Under the pieces are notes generated by a model, which was not told the origin of the DNA, ran no database searches, and was given only the letters and a program-made list of their open reading frames with translations. Below, piece by piece: positions 46,363 through 55,600 of a stretch of 64,000 nucleotides of DNA. The stretch spans positions 1,058,990 through 1,122,989 of the forward strand of contig NZ_MQWC01000004.1 of NCBI RefSeq assembly GCF_002954405.1, read 5' to 3'. Each line of letters opens with the position of its first letter. The stretch's first letter is position 1. This DNA is from Salinibacter sp. 10B (lineage in GTDB: Bacteria > Bacteroidota > Rhodothermia > Rhodothermales > Salinibacteraceae). Position numbers and translations under genes: made by a program.

Positions 46363-46538
46363 GGCTATATCAACTCTTCGGTAACGCGGGAACGGTAGGG
46401 GGAACAGATCCCAACCTATGCATCTTTCACCTCACATGAAGAGGGCATTAACCCCTAGGCGTCTCTGGGGATTTGTTGACACCGATCGCCCTCCACCGCC
46501 CCTCCCGCCAGGCCTTTTCTGTCTGCACTGCCCTTCGC

Positions 46539-49500
46539 ATGCCCCCGTCCAACTCCATTCTGTCGGTCGTTCAAGAGGAGGAGCGTCTACATGCCCTGCG
46601 CCGGTACGACATTCTCGATACGGATCCGGAGCCGGCTTTCGACCGAATTGCGACGCTTGCCGCCCACATCTTCGATGCTCCTATTGCCCTGATCAACTTC
46701 ATCGACCGTGACCGGCAATGGTTCAAGGCCACGGTGGGCTTGGACAAAGAGGGATCGGGCCTGGGCGTGTCCATCTGCGCCCATACGATTGAAGCCCAAT
46801 CGCGGATGGTTGTTGAAGACCTGACGGCCGACCCGCGGTTTGCGGATAACCCGTACGTGACCGATATCGGCCTGGAATTTTACGCCGGGGCCCCCCTCAT
46901 CACGCCGGACGGGCATCCCCTCGGAACGCTTTGTGTCCTCGACTTCCACCCCCGCACCCCGTCGGACGCAGTGGTGGAGCGCCTGTCGGACCTGGCCTCC
47001 ATGGTGATTGATGAGTTGGAGCTTCGCCGGGAAAATGTCCAGCGCAAGGAGACGGAGGCCGCCCTCCGTCGGAGCCAGCAAAAGTACAAAAGCTTGTTTG
47101 AAGGGGCCGGCGATGCCATCCTTGTCTATGCCCTCGACGGCCAAATTACGGACGCGAACCCCCAGGCCGCCGCCCTATTCGGATGGGACCCAAGCGCCCC
47201 GGACGACCTGCACCTCTCTGACCTGTACCCGTCCGATCGCCAGGACGTGTACCGTCAGATGATGTCCCGTCTGCAAACGGGCGCCGATTACGAAGTCATC
47301 ACAGAGCTTACCAACGCAGACGGCGAACGGTTTTGGGGCCAACTCTCGGCAACCCCTGTGAGGGTGGACCAGGAGACCATTGTGCGCTGCCGCATTTGGG
47401 ACGTGACGGCCCAACGGCGCGCGGAACGGCTTCAGAAAACCCAGTCCGCCCTCTTTCAACGCATGGCAGAAGGCGAATCGCTGCACGCAGTCCTCGACCA
47501 CGTGGCCCGCTTTGCCGAGCAGGAGCTTCCGGACATGTTCGTATCAATTTTGGGGCTCGACGGCAATCGGCTTCAACATCAGGTCGCTCCCAGTTTGCCA
47601 GAGGCCTTTGTGCAGGAGATCGACGGTACCGAAATTGGGACGCACGTGGGCAGTTGTGGCACAGCCGCGCTCAAAAACCGCGTAATCGTCACCGAAGACA
47701 TTCAGACGGATGAGCGCTGGAGGGATTTTCGCCCTTCAGCCGAGCGTGCCGGCCTCCGCTCCTGCTGGTCTCATCCCATTCGGGATACTGAGGGGCACGT
47801 GCTTGGCACCTTTGCTCTCTATGCTCACGAGCCCCATCGTCCCTCGTCCGAAGAGCGGACACTCGTCGAACGGTTGGCCTTCATCGCGAGCGTGGCCCTT
47901 GAACGCGAGCAGGCCCAGGCCGAGCTTCGCCGCAGCCGAACGCTCCTCGAACAGACGGAACGAACAGCCCAGGTGGGCGGCTGGGAATACGATGTTGAGG
48001 AAGACACGCTGCTCTGGACGACGGAGACCTACCGTATCCACGGGCTGTCCCCGAACGAAGAGGTCGACGTGTCCGAGGCATTTTCGTTTTATCATCCGGA
48101 AGACCGTTCGGTTATTCAATCGCACGTGGAGCACCTCCTCGAGGAGGGGGGGAAATACGACCTGGAGCTGCGGATTCAGACTGCCGACGGAGAGATGCGA
48201 TGGGTACGCACACTCGGAAAGGCCCTCTCGGAAGCGGGCACAACGACCCGCCTTATCGGGGCGATTCAGGATATTACCGACCGAAAAGAAAAAGAACAGG
48301 CCCTACGGGAGGAGCGAGACCGATTCGCGACCCTCTTCCAAAATCTTCCGACCCCGGTAGTTCATGGGATTTCACGAGACGACGAATTTATCGTATGGGC
48401 CGTAAACGAAGCGTTCGAGTCCGTCTTCGGCTACGATGCCGAGGCGGTCACGGGCAACGACCTGCACGCCCTGATCGTGCCCGACGATCAGAAGGCACAG
48501 GCCGCTGATCTAGGAAAACAGGCCCTCGACCAACGATCGGTACAGGCGGAGGTGCAACGACGGACGACAAGCGGCCTGCGCGATTTCGAGGTCCGCCTGA
48601 CCTCCCGCGAGCAGGGAAACGGGGGATCCGAGACCTACGCCATCTATACAGACATCACCCGTCGGAAGGAACGACAGCGGCAGCTCCGTCTTCTGGAAGC
48701 AGCGATCGAACACAGCCGTCTGCCGGTTCTGATCACCGAAGCAGAGCCGCTGGATGAACCCGGGCCGCAGTTGGTGTACGTCAACCCAGCATTCACGGAG
48801 ATTACCGGCTACGATACCGAGGAGGTGATGGGCCAGAGCCCACGGCTGCTCCAGGGCCCGGAGACGAGCCGAGAGGTCTTGGACCGAATCCGTGCCGCCC
48901 TGGAAGCGGACGAGCCAATTCGAGAGGTCGTTCGAAACTACCGAAAAGATGGAGAGCCGTTCTGGAATGATCTCTTCATTGCCCCCGTCCGCGACGACAG
49001 CGGCACAGTCACCCACTACGTCTCCATTCAGGACGACGTTACCGACCGGATCCATGATCGCGAAGAGCTGAAAAAAGCAAAGGACGCCGCAGAAGAGGCC
49101 GACCGGATCAAGTCTGCCTTGCTGTCGAACATGAACCACGAGTTTCGGACGCCCCTGACGTCGATCATCAGCTTCTCGGAGGTCATCCGTGATAAGCCAG
49201 AGCTGGCCGACGACTTCGCCAATCGCATTCTGGGCGGGGGGCGACGCCTACTTCATACGCTGAACACGGTGATGGATTATGCCGAGCTGGAGGGCGATCA
49301 TGTGTCGTCCACTCCCACCCTCTTCAATCTGGGCGACGTGGCAACGTCTGCCCTCGAAACGTTCCGAAATCACGCCGAGCGTAAGGGCCTTGCGCTCGAG
49401 GTACGCGAGCCGGACGGCCCGGTGACGGCCGAATTGGACCGCCACTTCGTGGAGCGCATCCTGACGCACCTCGTGAGTAACGCCGTGAAGTTTACGGAGG

Positions 49501-49823
49501 CCGGATCAGTAACGATCACGCTCCGATCAAACGATGATCATGTGACGCTGCACGTAAAGGATACCGGCATCGGGATGGACCCCGATCTGGTGCCTCGCCT
49601 CTTTGACGAGTTTGCCCAGGCCTCCAGTGGATATGATCGTACCCATGAGGGCAACGGGCTCGGTCTTACGATCGTCCGGCGCATCGTCGAGCGCATGGAC
49701 GGCAGCATCGACGTGGACACGGCCCTTGGCGAGGGGACCTGCGTTTCCATCCGGCTCTCAACGAACAACCACAACGCCTCTTCTTCTCCGGAGGCCCTCC
49801 CCGATCGCCGCGAGGACCACTGA
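46539..49823 (+). CDS. GAF/PAS sensor histidine kinase
   Basis: This 1094-residue protein has no transmembrane segment. Domains in order are a GAF (about 10-160, starting YDILDTDPEPAFDRIATLA, with DRDRQWFKA), a PAS (about 185-300), a second GAF (about 310-455), three more PAS domains (about 470-590, 600-720 and 735-850), HisKA with His867 (NMNHEFRTP) and a HATPase with the N-box at Asn981 (HLVSNAVKF), DTGIGM and GNGLGL. The last PAS is LOV-like (GQSPRLLQG at 765-773, EPFWNDL, YVSIQDDVTDR) but has Pro where LOV photoreceptors have the flavin-reactive Cys. ATG 46539 is preferred to an in-frame TTG at 46473. There is no receiver domain, so a separate response regulator is expected. Confidence 0.9.
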   Translation: MPPSNSILSVVQEEERLHALRRYDILDTDPEPAFDRIATLAAHIFDAPIALINFIDRDRQWFKATVGLDKEGSGLGVSICAHTIEAQSRMVVEDLTADPRFADNPYVTDIGLEFYAGAPLITPDGHPLGTLCVLDFHPRTPSDAVVERLSDLASMVIDELELRRENVQRKETEAALRRSQQKYKSLFEGAGDAILVYALDGQITDANPQAAALFGWDPSAPDDLHLSDLYPSDRQDVYRQMMSRLQTGADYEVITELTNADGERFWGQLSATPVRVDQETIVRCRIWDVTAQRRAERLQKTQSALFQRMAEGESLHAVLDHVARFAEQELPDMFVSILGLDGNRLQHQVAPSLPEAFVQEIDGTEIGTHVGSCGTAALKNRVIVTEDIQTDERWRDFRPSAERAGLRSCWSHPIRDTEGHVLGTFALYAHEPHRPSSEERTLVERLAFIASVALEREQAQAELRRSRTLLEQTERTAQVGGWEYDVEEDTLLWTTETYRIHGLSPNEEVDVSEAFSFYHPEDRSVIQSHVEHLLEEGGKYDLELRIQTADGEMRWVRTLGKALSEAGTTTRLIGAIQDITDRKEKEQALREERDRFATLFQNLPTPVVHGISRDDEFIVWAVNEAFESVFGYDAEAVTGNDLHALIVPDDQKAQAADLGKQALDQRSVQAEVQRRTTSGLRDFEVRLTSREQGNGGSETYAIYTDITRRKERQRQLRLLEAAIEHSRLPVLITEAEPLDEPGPQLVYVNPAFTEITGYDTEEVMGQSPRLLQGPETSREVLDRIRAALEADEPIREVVRNYRKDGEPFWNDLFIAPVRDDSGTVTHYVSIQDDVTDRIHDREELKKAKDAAEEADRIKSALLSNMNHEFRTPLTSIISFSEVIRDKPELADDFANRILGGGRRLLHTLNTVMDYAELEGDHVSSTPTLFNLGDVATSALETFRNHAERKGLALEVREPDGPVTAELDRHFVERILTHLVSNAVKFTEAGSVTITLRSNDDHVTLHVKDTGIGMDPDLVPRLFDEFAQASSGYDRTHEGNGLGLTIVRRIVERMDGSIDVDTALGEGTCVSIRLSTNNHNASSSPEALPDRREDH

Positions 49824-49867
49824 GAACGGCTTGTGCTATAGTGATAAATGTGCGAGCCCCTCTCAGC

Positions 49868-52051
49868 CTAGGATCCCGAGGGAAGCGCAAACGCCACGTA
49901 CGCGTCCCCCGATTCGGTACCGAGCTTCCCCCCACCGCACGCGATAACGACATACTGCGTCCCGTTTGCCTCATAAATGCTGGGCGTCGCAAAGCCCGCT
50001 GCCGGAAGCTCCGCACTCCAAAGAACCTCCCCTGTACGCTGGTGGAAGGCACGAATCTTTTTGTCCAGCGTTGCGGCGATGAAGACAAGCCCCCCTGCGG
50101 TAGCGACCGGTCCTCCGTAATTCTCCGTGCCCGTCGGCGGAATGCCGTCCGCCGCCAGCTCTGGATACGTCCCGAGCGGGGTTCTCCAGAGGAACTCGCC
50201 AGTAGCAAGGTTAATGGCGTTCAGCGTCCCCCACGGAGGGCTCACGGCCGGATAGCCCTCCGGCGTCCGAAATTTGTCGTATCCGGCCATTACGTACGGC
50301 GGCGAATCAGACGACTCTTCCTCCGAGGTCCGAATCGTATCTGGATCGAGGGCGTAGTGCTCTCGCCGAAGTAGAAAGTTGACGATGGCTTTTTCCTTCC
50401 CTGCTGACAGGTAGTCGAACCCCGGCATCATTCGCCGCCCGTTGCGAATGAGATGCACCAAGGCTTGGGGCTCGTACTGGCGTCCCACGTGCTTGAGCGA
50501 CGGGAAATCCCCTCCCCCTGTGCGGTCCGGTCCGTGGCACGACATGCAGTGGGTTCGGTAGGCCTGCTCTCCCACCGCAAACGGCTCGTCCCCCCCTCCC
50601 GCCTCACCCACAGCATCGGCTCCCGCCGGAAGCATGGTCATGACCCAGGGAACCTCATTGCTATTGACGTAGAGAATATCGGTCGTCGGATTAAAGGCAT
50701 TCCCTCCCCACTCAGCCCCCCCGTCAAACCCCGGAAACATGAGCGTGCCCCGCAGCGACGGGGGCTCAAACATGTGGTCGCGATTCAGGCTTTGAAGCTG
50801 GGATCGGAGGACCGCCTGGACACTGTCCGACACGTAGGGATTGATGTCCGCCGTTGTCATGTGCTGTCGTAGAAAGGGCTCGGGCGCAGTGGGCCCCGGC
50901 TGGGTGGGCCACGGCTCCTCCCCTTGAAGCGGGCTCTGGGTGGGCACCGGCCGTTCTTCAATGGGAAACAAGGGCTCTCCCGTTTCGCGATTGAAGACGA
51001 ACACGAATCCCGTCTTCGTGGTCTGCGCCACCGCATCGACCTGCTCGCCTTCGTGCTGCACCGTCACCAGACTGGGCGGCGAGGGCAGGTCGCGATCCCA
51101 GAGGTCGTGGTGAACGGTCTGATAGTGCCAGATGCGCTCCCCTGTCGCCGCATCGAGGGCGAGAAGGGTATTTGCGAATAGGTTCTTTCCCTTCCGATTG
51201 CCTCCGTAAAAATCAGGCGACGCCGAGCCGGTGGGCACGTACACAATGCCCCGTTCCCGATCCACCGACATCCCCGCCCAGCTGTTGGCTCCCCCTGTAT
51301 GCTGCCAGGCTGTCGAATCCGCCCAGGTGTCGTGGCCAAACTCCCCGGGCCGCGGGATTGTGTGGAAGGTCCATTCCAACGTGCCCGTTCGCACATTGAA
51401 CGCTCGTATGTCCCCCGGGGCCGCATCCGCCCCCTCCGACACCCGTGAGCCGATGATGAGCAGGTCCTGGTAGATGACCCCTGGAGAGGTAGCCGACACA
51501 TAAAGATCCTCTGCCCACCCTCCGAGCCCCTGCTTGAGATTCGCCCGCCCCTCGTTGCCAAAGGACTCGATTAGGGACCCGTCCGTCGCATTGAGTGCGA
51601 AGAGAAAGGGACCGGCCGTGACCAAAATCCGCCCTGCCCCCTCGTCCCTCCAGTACGTAACGCCCCGGTTCGCATTCAGGCCCAGGGATACGTCCAGGCT
51701 GTCGGACAGGGGATCGAACGTCCACTGTTCCTCCCCGCTGGCCGCATCGAGCGCAATCACCTTCAACTGTGGGGAGGTGCCGTACAGCGTCCCGTCAACG
51801 ACGATGGGATTGGCCTGAATTTGCGAGCGCTCCGTCGCATCCTTCGTGTGATACGTCCACGCGCGTTCGAGCCGGTCGACAGTTGCCGTATCAATCTGCG
51901 TCAGAGACGAGTAGCGGATCGACGATGGACCGCCTCCACGCGATCGCCAGTGCTCATGCTCAGACGGCGGGCCAGGACGTCCGCAACCGATGAGAAGCAG
52001 AAGTAGTGTCCCCAAAACAATCTGACATTGCCACACGGGACAACCCATCAT
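49868..52051 (-). CDS. PQQ-dependent dehydrogenase with internal cytochrome c domain
   Basis: This 727-residue lipoprotein-like enzyme (LLLLLIGC, Cys23; start ATG 52051, with another ATG one codon later) is an eight-bladed quinoprotein propeller of the membrane/soluble alcohol or glucose dehydrogenase type. Propeller motifs include ANPIVVDGTLYGTSPQLKVIALDAASGEEQW, HHDLWDRDLPSPPSLV and FDGGAEWGGNAFNP. A c-type cytochrome domain is inserted before the last two blades, with the heme site CMSCH at residues 502-506 (Met ligand likely in RRMMPGFDY). The chain ends with blades such as ENYGGPVATAGGLVFIAATLDKKIRAF. It probably oxidises a sugar or alcohol and passes electrons to its own heme. No pqq genes are nearby. 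Confidence 0.9.
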   Translation of the reverse strand: MMGCPVWQCQIVLGTLLLLLIGCGRPGPPSEHEHWRSRGGGPSSIRYSSLTQIDTATVDRLERAWTYHTKDATERSQIQANPIVVDGTLYGTSPQLKVIALDAASGEEQWTFDPLSDSLDVSLGLNANRGVTYWRDEGAGRILVTAGPFLFALNATDGSLIESFGNEGRANLKQGLGGWAEDLYVSATSPGVIYQDLLIIGSRVSEGADAAPGDIRAFNVRTGTLEWTFHTIPRPGEFGHDTWADSTAWQHTGGANSWAGMSVDRERGIVYVPTGSASPDFYGGNRKGKNLFANTLLALDAATGERIWHYQTVHHDLWDRDLPSPPSLVTVQHEGEQVDAVAQTTKTGFVFVFNRETGEPLFPIEERPVPTQSPLQGEEPWPTQPGPTAPEPFLRQHMTTADINPYVSDSVQAVLRSQLQSLNRDHMFEPPSLRGTLMFPGFDGGAEWGGNAFNPTTDILYVNSNEVPWVMTMLPAGADAVGEAGGGDEPFAVGEQAYRTHCMSCHGPDRTGGGDFPSLKHVGRQYEPQALVHLIRNGRRMMPGFDYLSAGKEKAIVNFLLRREHYALDPDTIRTSEEESSDSPPYVMAGYDKFRTPEGYPAVSPPWGTLNAINLATGEFLWRTPLGTYPELAADGIPPTGTENYGGPVATAGGLVFIAATLDKKIRAFHQRTGEVLWSAELPAAGFATPSIYEANGTQYVVIACGGGKLGTESGDAYVAFALPSGS

Positions 52052-52230
52052 TCGCACACAAACCAAGGAAAGAAAGACGGCACACAGACAAATGTAGCAG
52101 ACGGCGTTCCGAGAATCCAAGAATCTCGGTCGGTGGGCCGACATGGCGGCGCTCCCGAGAAACCTCCTGCGGGCACGCGGCCGTAGGAGAGATGTCCGTT
52201 TCTTTTCCACCACCCCTCTACTTTACAATC

Positions 52231-52617
52231 GTGACTGACGATACTGCTGCAGAATTGACCGCTGCCGTGGAGGCGTGCGACGAGGCGCGCGCGGAGCTGG
52301 AAACGGCCCTTGACGCCGCCGCGGCCGAAGGCGACGACGAAGAACACCTTCAGGCCGTCGCCTCTGCACTTGAGGCGTGGCGCGACGGACAACGGCGGTT
52401 TATGGATCTCGTGGACGCCTCAGAGGCCTCGGATGTAGCTACGGCCGCCATGCTGCTCAAAATGAACCACGGAACCGACTCTACGAATGCCCGACGCGGC
52501 CTGCCGGGCGTACATGTCGACGGAACCGACCAGCCGTTCGACGTAGACATGAGCGGGACCCGGGGAACCGTGTTGACGACCGCCGCCATGGAGTACGTGA
52601 CTCCCCCCGAAGAGTAG
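52231..52617 (+). CDS. small acidic helical protein of unknown function
   Basis: This 128-residue protein (GTG at 52231) has an Ala/Glu/Asp-rich helical first half (TAELTAAVEACDEARAELE, then AAAEGDDEEHLQAVASALEAWRDGQRR) and a polar second half ending in acidic residues. No family is recognised. A frame start at 52192 (MSVSFPPPLYFT) would add 13 residues that look like non-coding sequence. A TACTTTAC box lies at 52217-52224, seven bases before the GTG, so the transcript might be leaderless. It lies 22 bases before the GIY-YIG gene and likely forms an operon with it. Confidence 0.6.
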   Translation: MTDDTAAELTAAVEACDEARAELETALDAAAAEGDDEEHLQAVASALEAWRDGQRRFMDLVDASEASDVATAAMLLKMNHGTDSTNARRGLPGVHVDGTDQPFDVDMSGTRGTVLTTAAMEYVTPPEE

Positions 52618-52639
52618 TCTGCCCACCGTCTCGCCCCCT

Positions 52640-53107
52640 ATGCAGAACGTCCCCGGCACGTATGCTCTCCTCCTACGCGCCTCTACCGCACGTACAATTA
52701 CCGTAGGGGCCCTGGGAGACCTGCAGGTATCGCCCGGTTCGTACGTATACGTCGGGAGCGCCTTCGGTCCGGGGGGACTTCGAGCGCGCACTGCACGGCA
52801 CGCCCGCGGCGACGGCGCCCTCCACTGGCACATCGACTACCTCAGGTCCGTGACCACGCTGGTGGCCATCTGGTACACGCACGATGAGACGCGACGCGAG
52901 TGCCAATGGGCCTCCCTCCTGCACACCTCCTCACTCATGCCCATTCCCATGGCAAACTTCGGGGCGTCCGATTGTAGCTGTTCTGCCCATCTCGCCGCCT
53001 TCGAGTCGCCCCCCTCCTTTGCGGATTTCTGCACACAGGCAAGGCATAAAGCGCCTGACCACGCCCCAATCCATCGCACCAGCCCCTCAACGATTCTAGA
53101 GGGATAA
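52640..53107 (+). CDS. GIY-YIG nuclease family protein, DUF123 type
   Basis: This 155-residue protein has the DUF123 pattern: PGTYALLLRA (5-14), YVYVGSAFGPGGLRARTARH (35-54) with the YVG catalytic strand and catalytic Arg48 or Arg50, and WHIDYL (63-68). Members occur as domains next to archaeal endonuclease III or alone, and are taken to be DNA nucleases of unknown target. The C-terminal part is degenerate and rich in Cys and His. It is translated just after the small acidic protein. Confidence 0.85.
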   Translation: MQNVPGTYALLLRASTARTITVGALGDLQVSPGSYVYVGSAFGPGGLRARTARHARGDGALHWHIDYLRSVTTLVAIWYTHDETRRECQWASLLHTSSLMPIPMANFGASDCSCSAHLAAFESPPSFADFCTQARHKAPDHAPIHRTSPSTILEG

Positions 53108-53211
53108 TGTGGGATCCTGGAAACCCCCACTCCCAGCTGCGACGTATGATGTTGCCGTAGGGCACTTTCCGTCCGTCCCTTCGCTCCTCGTCCTCACAAC
53201 TCCCCTCACTG

Positions 53212-54678
53212 TTGCCTGTGGCTTTTGCTCCCTGCGTTTTTCCCCGGTGCCGTCGCCTGTTGCTGCTCGCCCTGCTCATTGGAGGCGTGAGCCTCGCCTT
53301 CGATCCCTCCCGCTCCGCCGCCGTACAGGCCCACTCCCCGTCGGCGCCCGATTCTACGGAGTTTGTGGGAGACTGGGTGGGAACACTTACCGTCGGAAAT
53401 ACCAACATGCGTGTCGTCTTTCGCCTTCAAACCGACGCCGAGGGCAGACTCGTGGGCAGCATGGATAGCCCCGATCAGGGCGCGACGGACATTCCCCTCG
53501 GGGCCGTCCTCGCAACGAAAGATACGCTACGGCTTCGCGTGCCCTCCATCGCCGGAGCGTACGCTGGGGTGTACCGCGATAGCACAGATGTGCTGGAGGG
53601 CGTGTGGATTCAAGGGGGCCAGCGTCTTCCGCTCTCTCTGAAACGGACCGAAGATGCCCCAACCGTACGCCGCCCCCAGGAGCCCAGCATGCCTCTCCCA
53701 TACAAGAGCGAGACCGTCTCTTTTCGTAGCGAGGCAGCAGGAGCCACGCTGCGCGGCACCCTCACGCTCCCCGACACAACAGCCCCCGTTCCAGGTGTCG
53801 TCCTCGTGGCGGGCTCCGGCCCCAGCGACCGTAACGCCACCATCATGGGGCACAAGCCCTTCCTCGTCCTCGCCGATGCTCTTACCCGGCAGGGATACGC
53901 GGTCCTGCGCTTCGACGAGCGCGGCGTCGGCCAGTCCGGCGGCACACAAGCAGGAGCTACAAGCGCCGATCTCGCCGAAGACGTTACGGCCGCCGTGGAG
54001 GCCCTTACGCAACGCACGGAGGTGGCGTCCAACCAGATTGGAATTATCGGCCACAGCGAGGGCGGCCTCATCGCCCCGATGGTGGCCGCGAAGACCGACC
54101 TCGTCTCCTTCCTCGTCCTGCTCGCAACACCTGGCCTGCCCGGCGACGTCATTCTGGCCGACCAACTGGACCGCCGGATCCGCCGCCAGGGTGCCACCCG
54201 TCGCATCCGAGCGCTTCAGCGCGGCACTCAGCAGCGCATCTTCGAGATCTTGAAGCAGGACGCCGACTCGGCCTCCATCGCAAGTCAACTGCGAAAGGTC
54301 ATGATCCAGTCTCGCGGCATCAGCGGCGAGCAAACGATCCAGCGTGAGGTCCAGCGCCTCATGGATCCCTGGCTCCGATTCTTCATCTCACACGACCCGC
54401 GCGCCCCCCTCCGTAAGATCGACGTGCCGGTGCTGGCGCTGGCCGGGGCAAAGGACCAACAGGTAGCCCCAGACACAAATCAGACGGCCATTGCTGAAGC
54501 CCTCAATGCCTCTCGGAACGCCAGCGTGACGGTCCGCACCCTCGACGGCCTCAACCACCTTTTCCAACCGGCAGAGACGGGCGCCCCGTCCGAGTATGGC
54601 CGGATTGAGGAAACGTTCGATCCGAAAGCCCTCGACGTGATCATCGATTGGATGGATGCGCAGGTCGCATCCCGGTAA
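53212..54678 (+). CDS. exported alpha/beta hydrolase with N-terminal beta domain
   Basis: This protein of about 488 residues has a signal peptide (LLLLALLIGGVSLA core). A beta-rich domain of about 100 residues follows (FVGDWVGTLTVGNTNMRVVFRL, with a related pair of strands at VRVPSIAGAYAGVY), which resembles domains seen in serine hydrolases of this family. The catalytic domain from about residue 160 has VVLVAGSGPSDRN, the nucleophile Ser282 in IGHSEGG, an acid in AGAKDQQV and His in GLNHLF. The start is uncertain: TTG at 53212 or GTG at 53218. Substrate unknown. Confidence 0.85.
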   Translation: MPVAFAPCVFPRCRRLLLLALLIGGVSLAFDPSRSAAVQAHSPSAPDSTEFVGDWVGTLTVGNTNMRVVFRLQTDAEGRLVGSMDSPDQGATDIPLGAVLATKDTLRLRVPSIAGAYAGVYRDSTDVLEGVWIQGGQRLPLSLKRTEDAPTVRRPQEPSMPLPYKSETVSFRSEAAGATLRGTLTLPDTTAPVPGVVLVAGSGPSDRNATIMGHKPFLVLADALTRQGYAVLRFDERGVGQSGGTQAGATSADLAEDVTAAVEALTQRTEVASNQIGIIGHSEGGLIAPMVAAKTDLVSFLVLLATPGLPGDVILADQLDRRIRRQGATRRIRALQRGTQQRIFEILKQDADSASIASQLRKVMIQSRGISGEQTIQREVQRLMDPWLRFFISHDPRAPLRKIDVPVLALAGAKDQQVAPDTNQTAIAEALNASRNASVTVRTLDGLNHLFQPAETGAPSEYGRIEETFDPKALDVIIDWMDAQVASR

Positions 54679-54776
54679 CGAGGGGCCCCACACACAGGCG
54701 TATGCACCACAGAGGGGCTCGCAGAAGCTTTAGACCAGCTCCGCGTTCCCTTGATTCAAGTCCAGGAGCTGCTTCT

Positions 54777-54805
54777 GTAGCCCCGTTGGTATCCAACGGC
54801 GCTAC
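54777..54805. repeat. hairpin of the GTAGCG.CGTTGG palindrome family
   Basis: GTAGCCCCGTTGG (54777-54789), TAT, then CCAACGGCGCTAC (54793-54805) form a 13-bp stem with one C-C mismatch. Flanking CTTCT/AGAAG words extend it. It lies between two convergent genes and matches the arms of the repeat at 33724-33908. Confidence 0.65.
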
Positions 54806-54919
54806 GAGAAGGATTTCGAAGCTGCGTGGCGGAGTGTCTACGACCTGCGACTTCGTAGATCTCATGCAGTAACATTCGCTCGATCCCACTCTAGCTGCCG
54901 GGAGCGCTCGTCGTTCACG

Positions 54920-55600
54920 CTACTGCTGCGAAAGTCGAAACTCGACCGGTAAGGTCATGAGCACCTTTACGGGCGTGCCGCGCTGACGGCCTGGTGTACA
55001 GGTAAGCTCCCGCACTGCCGTAAGAGCAGCTTCCTCCAGAATCGGGTGTGTGCTCCGCAAAACGGTGCGCTCGGTTACCGTCCCCGTCTCGCTCACGATA
55101 AACTGGACGTACACCGTTCCCTGAATGCCCGCCTGTCGGGCCATATCGGGGTAGTCAATATTTTCTTGGAGCGACGAAAGTCCTCCACAGTCCGGCTGTG
55201 ACTCTACCGCGACAAAGACCTCGGCTTCCTCCTGTTTCGGTGCCGTGTCCGGGTCCTTCTTTGGGGGTGGAGGCGGCTCTTTGCTCACCTCCAAGGCCCG
55301 ATCCAAATTGAGCGATGCATCGAAGTCCAGCTCTTCCTGCTCCAAAACCTGATTGTCGGGAACCGCGACGGGGGGAGCTGGCGATGGGGGGAGGGGAGCT
55401 TCGGCCTTCTGCTCCGTTTGTGTGACTTCCTCTAAGTGCACCACTTCCTGCTGTTCAAGGGTCACCTGAAACTTCTCCTGGGTAGACCACCGCAGTTGGA
55501 AGGCAAGAACTACAATGACGAGCGCGAGAACCAACCCAATTTCGAGATGAACATAGTACGCCCGTCGATGATTAGCACGTTCTGTTTTGTATGGCGTCAT
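54920..55600 (-). CDS. TonB-family energy transducer
   Basis: This 226-residue protein has one N-terminal transmembrane helix (LVLALVIVVLAFQL, about 23-36) preceded by a basic cytosolic stretch. A Pro/Glu/Lys-rich periplasmic linker (about 60-130, with PPPPPKKDP) follows, then a C-terminal TonB domain with YPDMARQAGIQGTVYVQFIVSETG and the strand VRELTCTPGRQRGTPVKVLMTLPVEF. It couples the proton-motive force to outer-membrane receptors through ExbB/ExbD, which are not in this window. The ATG at 55600 is used. Confidence 0.9.
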   Translation of the reverse strand: MTPYKTERANHRRAYYVHLEIGLVLALVIVVLAFQLRWSTQEKFQVTLEQQEVVHLEEVTQTEQKAEAPLPPSPAPPVAVPDNQVLEQEELDFDASLNLDRALEVSKEPPPPPKKDPDTAPKQEEAEVFVAVESQPDCGGLSSLQENIDYPDMARQAGIQGTVYVQFIVSETGTVTERTVLRSTHPILEEAALTAVRELTCTPGRQRGTPVKVLMTLPVEFRLSQQ

